From Thelephora terrestris (lineage: Eukaryota > Basidiomycota > Agaricomycetes > Thelephorales > Thelephoraceae), in assembly GCA_015956445.1 (NCBI GenBank), contig WIUZ02000011.1:124001-188000 (forward strand): 64,000 nucleotides of DNA. The letters run 5' to 3'. Positions 22,808 through 33,875 of the stretch are shown one piece after another (positions within the stretch are counted from its first letter, which is position 1; the number at the start of each line of letters is the position of its first letter). Under the pieces are notes generated by a model that ran no database searches, was not told where the DNA came from, and worked only from the letters and a program-made list of their open reading frames with translations. A program made the position numbers and the translations under genes.

Positions 22808-25287
22808 ATGCCCATGATCTCCGACCGTGTCTTCCGTGCTGAGAACAGCACTGCTACCATCGAGTCCGCGGATCCTCGGTCCGTGCAGAACAAGAGCTAC
22901 TTCCTACCTAACGCCAGCGTGGCGTACCCCAGTTATCGCGAGGTGCGTTGTCACGCGCACGCCGGTGGTTGGCGTTCGACTGACATCGCTTCCATAGATC
23001 TTCGCGGCCGCCGACAAGGTGGACGCCCGACAACTGGAGGCAACAATCGCCAAGCCTCCCAGCTACCTGACCATGGACGACGAGTTGTGGTATCACAACT
23101 TAATTGACCACAAGCTGCAAGAGTCGATGCGAGGGGTAACGTTCAACACCGAGTTGCGCATGCCGTACGAGACACCTGTGGCTTCGTCGTTGTGGGGGCT
23201 CCTGCGGATGGGGATCTACGACTTGGGGAACGGGGAAGGAAGATGGCCTGGAGCGACTCGCTCCCAACACTACACAGCTGCTGTTGGTCACCGTCTTTGG
23301 TTCCTTTTGAGGACGGAACAGAAAGCGGTGAGTCGATCTGTGCATCCCGCTTGTGGGATAACACTGATGGACTTGTAGAATGAGCGGTTGAAGCGTGAAG
23401 TGAAGGAAGCAAAGGACGACGCCCGTAGGATGTACTCACACTGGGGGCAAGGGGGTACTTACCCAGTGGGTATATTGTGAGTTCATTGTGAGTTTTGAAA
23501 CCATTCACCTGGTTGTTACCCACCAGGTACTTTTTGGGTACTTTTTGAAAGATACCCATCAATTTGCCCGCATTTTACCCACTGGGTACATGGTGGGTAC
23601 TTTGTAAAAGTACCCACTCAGGAACCCAGTGGGTATTTTCTGAGCGAAACCCCTGGGTTCTTTCACAATTTACTTTCCAATGTGCCCATCACAAACCTAA
23701 GCCACTCGTTGAGAGTTCTTTCATAGAGTACCCACTCATCTGACCACAATGTACTCAACCAGATACTCAATGGGTTCTTTGAGAGTTTGTGGAGAAACTG
23801 AGCCACACTGTTATTTCTTTGTGAGTTCTTTGAAAAACACCACTGGGTACATTTTGATTAGATTGGTGGGTATTTTGTGGAAGAACTCTCAACAAGTGGC
23901 TCAGGTTTGTGATGGGCACATTGGAAAGTAAATCATGAAAGAACCCAGGGGTTTCGCTCAGAAAATACCCACTGGGTTCCTGAGTGGGTACTTTTACAAA
24001 GTACCCACCATGTACCCAGTGGGTAAAATGCGGGCAAATTGATGGGTATCTTTCAAAAAGTACCCAAAAAGTACCTGGTGGGTAACAACCAGGTGAATGG
24101 TTTCAAAACTCACAATGAACTCACAATATACCCACTGGGTAAGTACCCCCTTGCCCCCAGTGTCGGAGGCGTTGGACATGAAGAAGACGCTGCTCCTAAT
24201 GAACGATACGCTTCGCGTGACGTTCGAGAGCGAGATGCTGGCAATGCGGGAGGAACACAATCGATTGGTGGAGTCCTTGAAGGAACGGGACGACACCATC
24301 CAGTGGGACCTAATCGAGGTCGACCGACGGCTCAACCGTCACAGAAGGGCTCTGAATGAGCTCGACACCAAGGTCGGTGCAACTTCTCCTGGTCTTCACC
24401 AAGAGAGCTCACGCCACTTCTAGGTCGACACGTTGGACGACGCTTTGCCGTTGTTGGGTGCTCGGGTTGAGTCGATGAGCGAGCGGTTGTGCCACTGCCG
24501 TACACGTTCGGTAGCTGCAGTGCGCGATGAGTCCGGGGACGAGTCGATCCCAGACAGGATGGCTTCCCCCATAGGTCGGGATGCCGGTTGACATATTTGA
24601 CTTGTCCACTGACATCCCTCTTAGCTTCCGATGGATCATACCGCACGCCTGCGCATACTGATGGCGGAGAGGAGGTCGTTCGCGAGACGTCTGAGGAGAC
24701 GGCCGTGAACCCGATTAGTAGTTCTCCCGAGTTGGAGTACGCGGGGGAGAACGAGGTGGCTATTCCGGTTCCGCCTCCGTCGATCTTGCTGGTGCGTGGG
24801 CAACGTTCTATCCGTGCTCGTCGATGGGTTCCTTATCGTGGGGCACTTCGTCCAGCCCACCGCATGCGTCCCAGTAATCCAGACGCTGTCCGCCAGGGTG
24901 GAGACATCGAGTCCACTGTCCTATTCCGACGCGACAATGTTGCAGTGTCGCGTGGATCGCGGCGAGTTGATTCCGGTGGAATCCGTCGACGTGAACGGAT
25001 TAACGAACCTTACGCTCTTGTCGGTCCAGCGTGCAGCGGAGGCCGTTCGCCTGGTGGCTCAACTGACCGAGAGAGTGGAGGGTTGGTCAGTCCAGAGGAC
25101 TCTGGATCAGACTACGGTCGATTCAGCGAGGAACCGCCTGCGCGCCGAGATTCAGCTGGCTGTCGCTCATCGTCTGGAGGAAGCTCGGGTCGTCGAGATG
25201 GTCGACGAGGAAGTCGTCGAGAGTGCCTCGGAGGGGACGGAGGAGGAGGTTGCCAGTGCTGAAGAGTACTGGCAGACCAGGTCTTGA
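22808..25287 (+). CDS. A-type element protein, coiled coil, unknown function (copy A1, interrupted)
   Basis: Multi-exon gene of unknown function. The N-terminal part reads MPMISDRVFRAENSTATIES; then come a helical domain with the signature DDELWYHNLIDHK and LLRMGIYDLGNGEG, a coiled coil (ERLKREVKEAKDDARR, MLAMREEHNRLVESLKERDD) ending in CHCR, an acidic/proline-rich linker (PELEYAGENEVAIPVPPP), and a last exon rich in Gln/Glu helices. Exon starts and ends show regular GT/AG sites (for example 22942/22998, 23327/23379). The last exon (24856-25287, 432 nt) lies in another frame from the preceding one and is reached through a 64-nt intron with GTGCGT donor. The same design, with a last exon also of 432 nt, occurs in the B elements, so A and B proteins are homologous. 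Palindrome P2 interrupts the coiled-coil exon. Confidence 0.7.
23439..24162. mobile_element. Palindrome P2, CACTGGGG family, GGGTA-word type
   Basis: 724 bp, arms of about 350 bp. Starts CACTGGGGGCAAGGGGGTAC. Filled with GGGTAC / GTACCCA / CCCAGTGGGTA. Flanks TCA and TCG, consistent with a 3-bp duplication of which one copy changed. Inserted in the A1 gene. Confidence 0.83.
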
Positions 25288-25545
25288 CGATAGAGTCGGT
25301 CCTCGTTAGTCTCTGTCCATAGGGTCGGTGCGGATTCAACTCCGTTGGCCATTCGTCTTGTGTCTTCGTCGCGGGTTCGCCCGCTGTAATATCATCTGTG
25401 CCTTTGTCTGTGTTTCTTGATGACGTGGGAGTCGTGATAAGGGAAACGGATAAGATAGGAAAAGGGTATAGGTAAGGAAAGTGGGCGAAAGTTGGGTGTG
25501 AAAAATGGTTCAAAAAGAAGTTAAAATTCAGCACGCTGACACTCC

Positions 25546-27176
25546 TCCAGATGATGAGCTACGGCCAGCTGAACTTCGGCGCGAAGGCGGTTCCTCGCTG
25601 AATCGACCATAGTCTGATCCTGAGTCCTCTGGACTGACCAACCCTCCACTCTCTCGGTCAGTTGAGCCACCAGGCGTATGGCCTCCGCTGCACGCTGGAC
25701 CGACAAGAGCGTAAGGTTCGTTAATCCGTTCACGTCGACGAACTCCACCGGGATTAGCTCGCCACGATCCAGGTGACACTGCAACATCGTCGCGTCGGAA
25801 TAGGACAGTGGATTCGATGTCCCCTCCCTGTCGGACGGCGTCGGGATTACTGGGACACATGCGATGGGCTGGACGACGAGCGCCGCTGTAAGGAACCCAT
25901 CGACGAGCACAAATGGAACATTGTCCACGCACCGGAGAGATTGAAGGAGGTGGAACCGGAATGGCCACCTCGTTCTCCCCCGCGTATTCCAACTCGGACG
26001 AACTGCTAACCGGGTTGACCGCCGTCTCCTCAGACGTCTCATGGACGACCTCCTCCCCGCCATCAGTGCGCGCTGGTGTATGGTACGAACTGTCAGAAGC
26101 TAAGAGGGATGTCAGTGGACAAGTCAAATATGTCAACCGGCATCCCGACCTATTGGGGAAGCCATCCTGTCCGGAATTGACTCGTCCTGAACCGCTGCCA
26201 CCGAACGAGTATGGCAGTGGCATAGCCGCTCACTCATGGACTCAACCCGTGCGCCCAGCAACAGCAAGGCATCATCCAGCGTGTCAACCTAGGAGTGGCA
26301 TGAGCTCTCTCGGTTAAAGACCAGGAGAAGTCGCACCAACCTTGGTGTCCAGCTCATTCAAAGCCCTTCTATGACAGTTGAGCCGTTGGTCGACCTCGAT
26401 CAGGTCCCTCTGGATGGTGTCATCCCGTTCCTTCAACGACTCGACCAGTCGGTTGTGTTCCTCCCACATCGCCAGCATCTCGCTCTCAAACGTCACACGA
26501 AGTGTGTCGTTCATCAGGAGGAGCGTCTTCTTGGTATCCAACGCCTCCAAGTACATCCTATGGGCGTCATCCTTCGCTTCCTTCACCTCGCGCTTCAGCC
26601 GCTCATTCTACAAGCCAATCAGTGTTATCCCACAAGCGGGATGCACAGACCGACTCACCGCTTTCTGTTCCGTCCGCAATAGGAACCAGAGACGGTGACC
26701 AACAGCAGCTGTATAGTGTTGGGAACGCGTAGCCCCAGGCCACCTTCCTTCACCATTCCCTAGGTCGTAGATCCCCATCCGCAGAAGACCCCACAGCGCT
26801 GACGCCACCGGAGTCTCATACGGCATGCGCAACTCAGTATCAAACGTCACCCCACACATCGACTCCTGCAGCTTGTGGTCGATCAAGTTGTGGTACCACA
26901 ACTCATCGTCCATGGTCAGGTAGCTAGGAGGCTTGGCTATCGTTGCCTCCAGTTGTTGAGCATCCACCTTGTCGGCAGCCGCGAAGATCTACAGATGCGA
27001 TGTCAGTTGTTGCCAGCAAACGGCGACACGTGATGTCGCACCTCTCGATAGCTGGGGTACGCCACATTGGCGTTCGGCAGGAAGTAACCCTTGTTCTGCA
27101 CGGAGTGTGGATCCGCAGACTCGATGGTAGCGGTGCTGTTCTCAGCACGGAAGACACGATTGGAGATCATGGGCAT
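25546..27176 (-). CDS. A-type element protein, main part of copy A0 (interrupted)
   Basis: Minus-strand copy of the A1 gene in the outer element A0, starting at 27176 (MPMISNRVFRAENSTATIES). It has the same DDELWYHNLIDHK signature, coiled coil and acidic linker, with scattered replacements relative to A1. The final part is separated from the rest by the A1 insertion and lies near 21770-21879. A fossil copy, broken by insertion. Confidence 0.7.
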
Positions 27177-27646
27177 AGTGGGCTGAGTAGTTGGTTGGTA
27201 AGATTGTTGGTTTGGGAAGAAGGGAGTTTGATGGATCCAACGGCCGGTTCGCGCTACGCTTTATCCGACCACCGACAGCGCTCGCGCCCTATTCGCCATT
27301 GGATCGGTCCACCGTTTCACCGGTCCAGACTCCCCATACAACTCGCCCTCGACATTCAAACCCCACTCGGTCTTTTGTTGTCCCGATCGGACGAGCTGAC
27401 GCGTCGTCCTCTTATTGGTCAGTATTCACATGTGATATCGCTCTTTGTCATTCCTTTCCCACATGACGTCATGACCCCTCTCGTATTCTCTCACGAACCC
27501 TGACCCATTAGTCATTCCTTTATCCTCCCATTCTATATCCCGGGCCGCTTACTGTTCCAGCTTACTCTCAGCCCTTCCTTACTCCGAGTTATTATTAGAT
27601 AGGGTTATCTCTGTCCCGGCCACTCTCCTATATAGGTACCAGTAGA

Positions 27647-28147
27647 CACTGGGGGCAGGGGCACCTGGAATCAGTGATTACATCTTGATTACATGGTGAG
27701 TTTATGTGCACTTTTCAATAATTGTAATCGCCGATTCCAGGTTGATTACATTCAAAATGTTACCTTGACATGTAATTCAACTGTTGCCACCAACTCCATT
27801 TAAAATTTCCTCAAGATGCTCCCAAGCAATGTTTCCTGAATGTGCCCAGTGGGTACATTGTGAAAACATCTCATGTTTTTGAGTGCATTTAGATTACATC
27901 TCGGACGATTGAAGAACATGCTGATTACATTGCAGTATCATTTTTCCTGACAGGTTGAAAGCATCCCAGAAACATTTATTGAGAATATTTCAGATGTAAT
28001 TGGTGGACATTGGTTGGATTACATGTCAAGGTAACATTTTGAATGTAATCAACCTGGAATCGGCGATTACAATTATTGAAAAGTGCACATAAACTCACCA
28101 TGTAATCAAGATGTAATCACTGATTCCAGGTGCCCCTGCCCCCAGTG
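27647..28147. mobile_element. Palindrome P3, CACTGGGG family, TGATTACA-word type
   Basis: 501 bp, arms of about 245 bp, starts CACTGGGGGCAGGGGCACC. Flanked by AGA; the empty site is visible in A1 near 22330-22350 (complement of CCAGTAGAGTAGCTGAGG). Filled with TGATTACA and TGTAATC words. Same length and interior as P5 at 38909. Confidence 0.88.
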
Positions 28148-28425
28148 AGAGTAGCTGAGGATTCCCCATCTTTGATATCTCGGGAAGTCCTCTTCTCCTT
28201 GCAGCATCGGTGTATTTGCTGTAGGCCACTGAACAGCTTATTGTCAGGAACATGGTATTTTTAAACTTTTTATAACACGCTCTTTCTTCGAACTCTTCTT
28301 ACCCTTTCTTATGTTTGAATGCTTCACACTCCTTATCCTTCACACCAATCATTCAAAACACACACACGCGCATACTATTCCCAGCGAATCCACAACGAGC
28401 TATATACGGTGCTATCATCGACCCA

Positions 28426-30166
28426 TCAGTAATCGACTCTATCTACGGCAGGCCTAAAGGTCATCAACTGTCCATCCCGGAGATCGTAGTGCTGGCCCCT
28501 CCTCGCAAGGACCTCCCCGAACATGGCGTCACCGTCTTCGGCACTCAGCTGTACGACTAGTTCAAGCCGATAAGAAGAGATGCCTTCGAGCAGACCGATC
28601 AGCCTCCCAGATGTCACCGAACTGCGGAACACCTGGTCCCACATCTCCATCACCGGATGACTGCTCGGCAACACTATCGACGTAGTCGGCAAGCGACCCT
28701 CCGTCTCCCTCGTCGGACCCCTGGGTGGGATCCTGTCTTGCGAGGCGAAGCTGGTGTTGGAGTTGGATCTCTGACTCGACCTGTCGGTAAGGACGGTGGA
28801 CCCGATATCGGAACCCTCGCTCCTCACCTCGACCAGACTTGTCACCATCCGACTCAACTGGTCGAGGGTAAGGATTAGCCGACGCGGTCATGCGATGAGC
28901 GGGACGGCGTCGAGAGCGTTTGCAGCGTTGCCCCTTAGTCACCGGACGTACCTCGGCGACCCTCGGAGCATCTTCGGCTCGGTCAACTTCCATCACCTCA
29001 TCCTCGATCTTCACCAACTGATGGATCGGCTGCAAGACGCAACGCCCACAGTTCTCCTTGTCGGAGGCAGCCAAAGTAGAAGCTGGAGCCGGAGTCGGAA
29101 CGGGAACCGAGTTCTCGATCGGAGGTGTCGCATAGGATGATGGGTTAGGAGATGGGAGTACCACCTCGTCAGCGTACTCCAACTCGAACGGAACCTCGGC
29201 TGTCCCCTGACCAACCAATTTGGGACCCTCTTTGCAGTTGCAGGTTTTGTCCTGCAAGGACTCGACCTGCGCCGTCAACACGGCCACCACGTTCTCGAGT
29301 TCCTCAGTCTAGAAGAAGTGTCAGCTTCCCTCATTTCGTCTTCGAGATGAGGAAAGCTACCTTTTCATCCCTCCTGGCCAGCGCACCCTTAATGTTGTTA
29401 TCCCTAACCTTCAACCCGGCGATCAGCTCTTGATGATTGGCGACCATTGCCTCCAACGCCTCGTTTGTTCCCTGCTGGAAGGCGGCCAAGGTCTCCTTCA
29501 TCTGAAGACCCTCCGCTGACAGACGAAGGACGTCTGCCTTCACCTCTTTCACCTCACGCTCCAATCGTTCAACCTAGGCAGTTTGATTAGTTGAGAGTCA
29601 TACTCGAATATTCAAACGGAGAACCTACCCGGCTTTCCCCCTCTCGAACGAGCGACCACAAGAGACTAGTGGAAGCGGTGGCGTGGTGGACAGCCCGAGG
29701 AACGGTTGCTCCGTGCTCCAACAGATCCTGATCGTAGATTCCCCTCTGCAGGGTGTACCAGAGCTCCTTCTTGATCGGATGCTCCAACTCCCCGAACCTA
29801 CCCCTCATCTGGAAGGCCACCTTCTCGGCGATAATCGTACGAACCCAGAGCTCGTCGTCCCAGGTCAACCCCATCAAATGTGGGATCGTCTCCCTGAGAC
29901 GTTCAGCGTCCACCTCCGTGATGACCTCCAAGATCTAGAAGCCGTTAGTTGGACATCAATGCCCTAAAGAACGTAACCTCTACCTAGAGGAAGGCGTTAG
30001 TGCAAACACACGAAGCTCTAGGTCTCCCCCATACCTGATCATCAGTGGTATAGGGAGTCCCCGCTGCAGTGGCGTAGGTCTTGCGAGCGGCGGCACGATT
30101 GTCAATACGAGAGATGGTAGAGATGCCGTTGGTGACTTTGTAGGTATGGTTGTTGGGGAAGGACAT
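28426..30166 (-). CDS. B-type element protein, coiled coil, unknown function (copy B1)
   Basis: Minus-strand gene of five exons with start at 30166 (MSFPNNHTYKVTNGISTISR). Features: a helical domain with LTWDDELWVRTIIAEKV and LWYTLQRGIYDQDLLE; a coiled coil (LEREVKEVKADVLRLSAEGL, NEALEAMVANHQELIAGLKV); the pair CNCKEG; an acidic linker ELEYADEVVLPSPNPSS; and a last exon ending LSAEDGDAMFGEVLARRGQH. A basic cluster (CKRSRRRPAHRM) lies in a stretch that can be read as intron or exon. Function unknown; no catalytic motif recognised. Confidence 0.72.
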
Positions 30167-30493
30167 GTTTTGGTAAGATGATGGGGAAGTTGCTGGTGTT
30201 GTTGATCAAGGATGGCTCCAAGAAGACGTCCTTCTTATAGCCTAGATCGGTGATCCTTCACGTGACCTACCTCGACGAACCTCATTGGTCCGGGTCACAT
30301 CAACTTCCGCCCCTGTACCATCATCGTTGGCTTACTACATCAAGCTGACACCTCGGCCCACGGGACGGCCTTGGAAGAACTTCGTTCCGGAACGCCTAGA
30401 ACGCACGCGCACTAAAAATAGGATTTCGACCTGACTTGCAGTGACCTCGGACAACCTACCAGAAGAATAGAGACGTGACCGTTCTCTCACAAG

Positions 30494-33400
30494 TGTCAGG
30501 GCCACTCTACCCCAACAACTACCAGTGCACTGAGCCGACTCCGCAGAGTACTCACTAGTCCAACTAGCTTGTGAGAGAACGATCACGTCTCTATTCTTCC
30601 GGTAGGTTGTCCGAGGTCACTACAAGTCAGGTCGAAATCCTAAAGAGAAACCCAACCTAAACCATACTTCGTTCGGTTTAACACGCAAGGGTTTATCTCT
30701 ACAGCAGGATTGATGACTCCACCAGGTGATCGACTGGACGCTCGAGGTGTTCTATAAGGTGAACGCTGGGGTTCTATAGTTACGAGGCGCAGCTGACGCG
30801 CAGAGCGGGAGGGAGAGCAGATGGGGGATGTCTTGGATCAAACAAGAAACTCTGACTTGTCCTTAACTGCAACTGGGCTGAGAAGGGCAGAGGATTTCCT
30901 GAGGTAATAAAACTAAGGTACTACGATACAGCCACAGTTGCTACTTATACTAAAGGAGTGGCCATGACGTCAGTACCCTAATATACCCTTATCAAGTCCG
31001 AACAAAGGGAGATAAGGAGTGTGAGAACGCTAAGTAAGGGAAGCGAACAAATATGACACGTGGGAAAATAAAGGACAAAGGGCCTTACTAGCGTGTGAAG
31101 GATTGCATAAAAGATAACGAATGTCAGCATGAAACATAGGGGTAAAGATAACACTAGTCCTAAAAGAAAGAGGGGCATGGGGTCATGAAAGTTCGTACCT
31201 GGGGATCACACCCAAGGGCTAGGTGAGAATCTTCGGTTGATCGTAATCGTAAAGTCATGGGGGGGTCGTAAAAGGGGTTCGTGATGTCATAAAGGGGTCA
31301 TCAGGGTCTTGAGACCTATTTTTAGTGCGCGCGTGTTCTAGGCGTTCCGGAACGAAGTTCTTCCAAGGCCGTCCCGCGGGCCGAGGTGTCAGCTTGATGT
31401 AGTAAGCCAACGATGATGGTACAGGAGCGGAAGTTGATGTGACCCGGACCAATGAGGTTCGTCGAGGTAGGTCACGTGAAGGATCACCGATCTAGGCTAA
31501 GCTATAAGAAGGACGTCTTCTTGGAGCCATCCTTGATCAGCAACACCAGCAACTTCCCCATCATCTTACCAACATGTCTTTCCCAAACAACCACACCTAC
31601 AAAGTCGCCAACGGCATCTCCACCATCTCCCGTATCGACCGTCGTGCCGCCGCCCACAAGACCTACGCCAGTGAGGCGGGAACTCCCTATACCACCGATG
31701 ACCAGGTATGGGGGAGGTCTAGAGCTTCTTGTGTTAGCACTAACACCCTCCTCTAGGTAGAGGTTACGTTCTTTTGGCATTGATGTCAAGCTAACGGCTT
31801 CTAGATCTTGGAGGTCGTCAAGAAGGTGGACGCCCAACGTCTCAGGGAGACGATCCCACATTTGATGGGGTTGACCTGGGACGATGAGCTCTGGGTCCGG
31901 TCCATGATCGCCGAGAAGGTGATCTTCCAGATGCGGGGTAGGTTCGGGGAACTGGAGCATCCGATCAAGAAGGAGCTCTGGTACACCCTGCAGAGGGGGA
32001 TCTACGATCAGGACCTATTGGAGCACGGGGCAACCGTTCCTCGGGCTGTCCGCCATGCCACCGCTTCCACGACGCTGTTGTGGTCGCTCGTTCGGGAGGG
32101 GGAGAACAAGGTAGGTTCTCCGTTTGGATATTCGAGTATGACTCTCGACTAACCAAACTGCCTAGGTTGAACGATTGGAGCGTGAGGTGAAGGAAGCGAA
32201 GGCAGACGTCCTTCGTTTATCAGCGGAGGGTCATCTGATGAAGGAGACTCTGGCCGCCTTCCAGCAGGGGACGAACGAGGCGTTGGAGGCGATGGTTGCC
32301 AACCATCAAGAGTTGGTCGCTGGTCTGAAGGTCAGGGACAACAACATCAAGGGGGCGCTGGCCAGGAGGGATGAAAAGGTGCTTTCAGCCTTTGCAGGTT
32401 TATGCAATGACTGAGAGACTTCTTCTAGACCGAACAGCTTGAGGACATGGTGGCGGTGTTGACGGCGCAGGTCGTGTCCTTGCAGGATAAGACCTGCAAC
32501 TGCAAGGAGGGTCCGAAGTTGGTTGGTCAGGGGACTGCCGACGTTCCGTTCGAGCTGGAGTACACCGACGAGGTGGTACTCCCATCGCCTAACCCATCGT
32601 CCTATGCGACACCTTCGATCGAGAACGCTGTTCCCATCCCGACTCCGGCTCCGGCTTCTACGTTGGCCGAGTCCGACAAAGAGAACTGTCGGTGTTGCCC
32701 GTTGCAGCCGATCAGTCAGCTGGTCAAGATCGAGGATGAGGTCATGGAGGTTGACCGGGCCGAAGATGTTCCGAGGGCCATCGAGGTACGTCCAGTGACA
32801 ACAGGGCAGCGTTGCAAACGCTCTCGACGCCGTGTTGCTCATCGCATGGCTCCTTCGGCTAACCCATACCCTCATCCAGTTGAGTCGGATGGTGACCAGT
32901 CTGGTCGAGATAGGGGACGAGAGTTCCGCTATCAGGTCAACCGTCCCTACCGACAGGTCGAGTCGGAGATCCAGCTTCGCCACCAGCTTCGACTCGCAAG
33001 ACAGGATCCCACCCAGGGGTCCGACGAGGGAGACGGAGGTTCGCTCGTCAACTACGTCGATAGTGCTGCCGAGCAGTCACCCGGTGATGGAGATGTGGGA
33101 CCAGGTGTTCCAGAGTTCGGTGACATCTGGGAGGCTGATCGGTCCACTCGAAGGCATCTCTTCCTATTGGCTTGAACTAGTCGTTCAGCTGAGTGCCGAA
33201 GATGGTGACGCCATGTTCGGGGAGGTCCTTGCGAGGAGGGGCCAGCACTACGATCTCCGGGATGGAAGGTTGATGACCATGAGGCCTGCCGTAGATAGAG
33301 TGGACTTTTGATGGACTGGGATAGCACCGTATATAGCCATGTTGTTACGATTCGCTGGGAATGGTACGCGCGTTTGTGTGTTTTGAATGATGGGTGTGAA

Positions 33401-33498
33401 GGATAAGGAGAGTGAAGCGTTCAAAACATAAGAAGTGGTAAGAAGAGTTCGAAGAAAGAACGTGTTATAAAAAGTTTAAAAATACCATGTTCCTGACA
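30494..33498 (+). mobile_element. Element B2 (TGTCAG-ended, gene-bearing), inserted in B1
   Basis: 3005 bp, TGTCAGGGCCACTCT to TACCATGTTCCTGACA, flanked by ACAAG (30489-30493, 33499-33503). Looks whole. The leader is about 1.1 kb with a TATA box (TATAAGA, 31503) about 70 bases before the start codon. Confidence 0.9.
31574..33311 (+). CDS. B-type element protein, coiled coil, unknown function (copy B2)
   Basis: Five exons: 31574-31705, 31805-32110, 32166-32378, 32429-32785 and 32880-33311, all with GT/AG introns, giving 479 residues without a break. Domain order as in the other copies: N-terminal leader, helical domain with LTWDDELWVRSMIAEK and LQRGIYDQDLLE, coiled coil with LEREVKEAKADVLRLSAEGH, CNCKEG pair, acidic proline-rich linker, then a tail ending LARRGQHYDLRDGRLM. 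The last intron (32786-32879) has a GTACGT donor and no stop, so intron retention would give a different tail with the basic cluster KRSRRRVAHRM that stays open to 33175. Homologous to the A-type protein (shared DDELW, GIYD, ERLxREVKEAK). No similarity to transposases, integrases or reverse transcriptases that I can recognise. Confidence 0.78.
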
Positions 33499-33875
33499 AC
33501 AAGCTAGTTGGACTAGTGAGTACTCTGCGGAGTTGGCTCAGTGCACTGGTAGTTGTTGGGGTAGAGTGGCCCTGACACTTATCGAGTACCTCTTTGAACA
33601 CGTTCGCTCTCCTCTCTCTCTCGGCCCTGTATCAAGAATCGGCGAACGCGCTTACGAAAAGGAGTTCCTCGTCGCTCTCTTGATCAAGCATCAGTTTGAG
33701 GCGCCATCCTCGGGCTCTTACATCTGCCCTCCGACGACGATAGGGATTTGTCAGATAGAGGCTTGGCACTCCTGCTGTGAATTCGGACAACCTACCGGAG
33801 AACGCTCGTCCATCGCGTTTTGGACCATGTAGACTTTGGGTGGATATAGGGAAGTCGTTCCCCCTTTGCCCCATT

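Larger units (their letters stand above)
21885..25541 (+). mobile_element. Element A1 (TGTCAG-ended, gene-bearing)
   Basis: 3657 bp including the P2 insert. Begins TGTCAGGGCCACTCTTCGCC, ends TTCAGCACGCTGACA, and is flanked by CTCCT at 21880-21884 and 25542-25546. It sits in the gene region of A0 in opposite orientation. About 0.9 kb of leader precedes the gene at 22808. Interrupted by palindrome P2 inside an exon. Confidence 0.88.
28242..33577 (-). mobile_element. Element B1 (TGTCAG-ended, gene-bearing), inserted in A0 and split by B2
   Basis: Starts TGTCAGGAACATGG, ends with the complement of TGTCAGGGCCACTCTACC; flanked by CTTAT (28237-28241, 33578-33582). Minus orientation. About 2.3 kb without the B2 insert, shorter than other B copies. 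Its leader is interrupted by B2. Confidence 0.88.
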
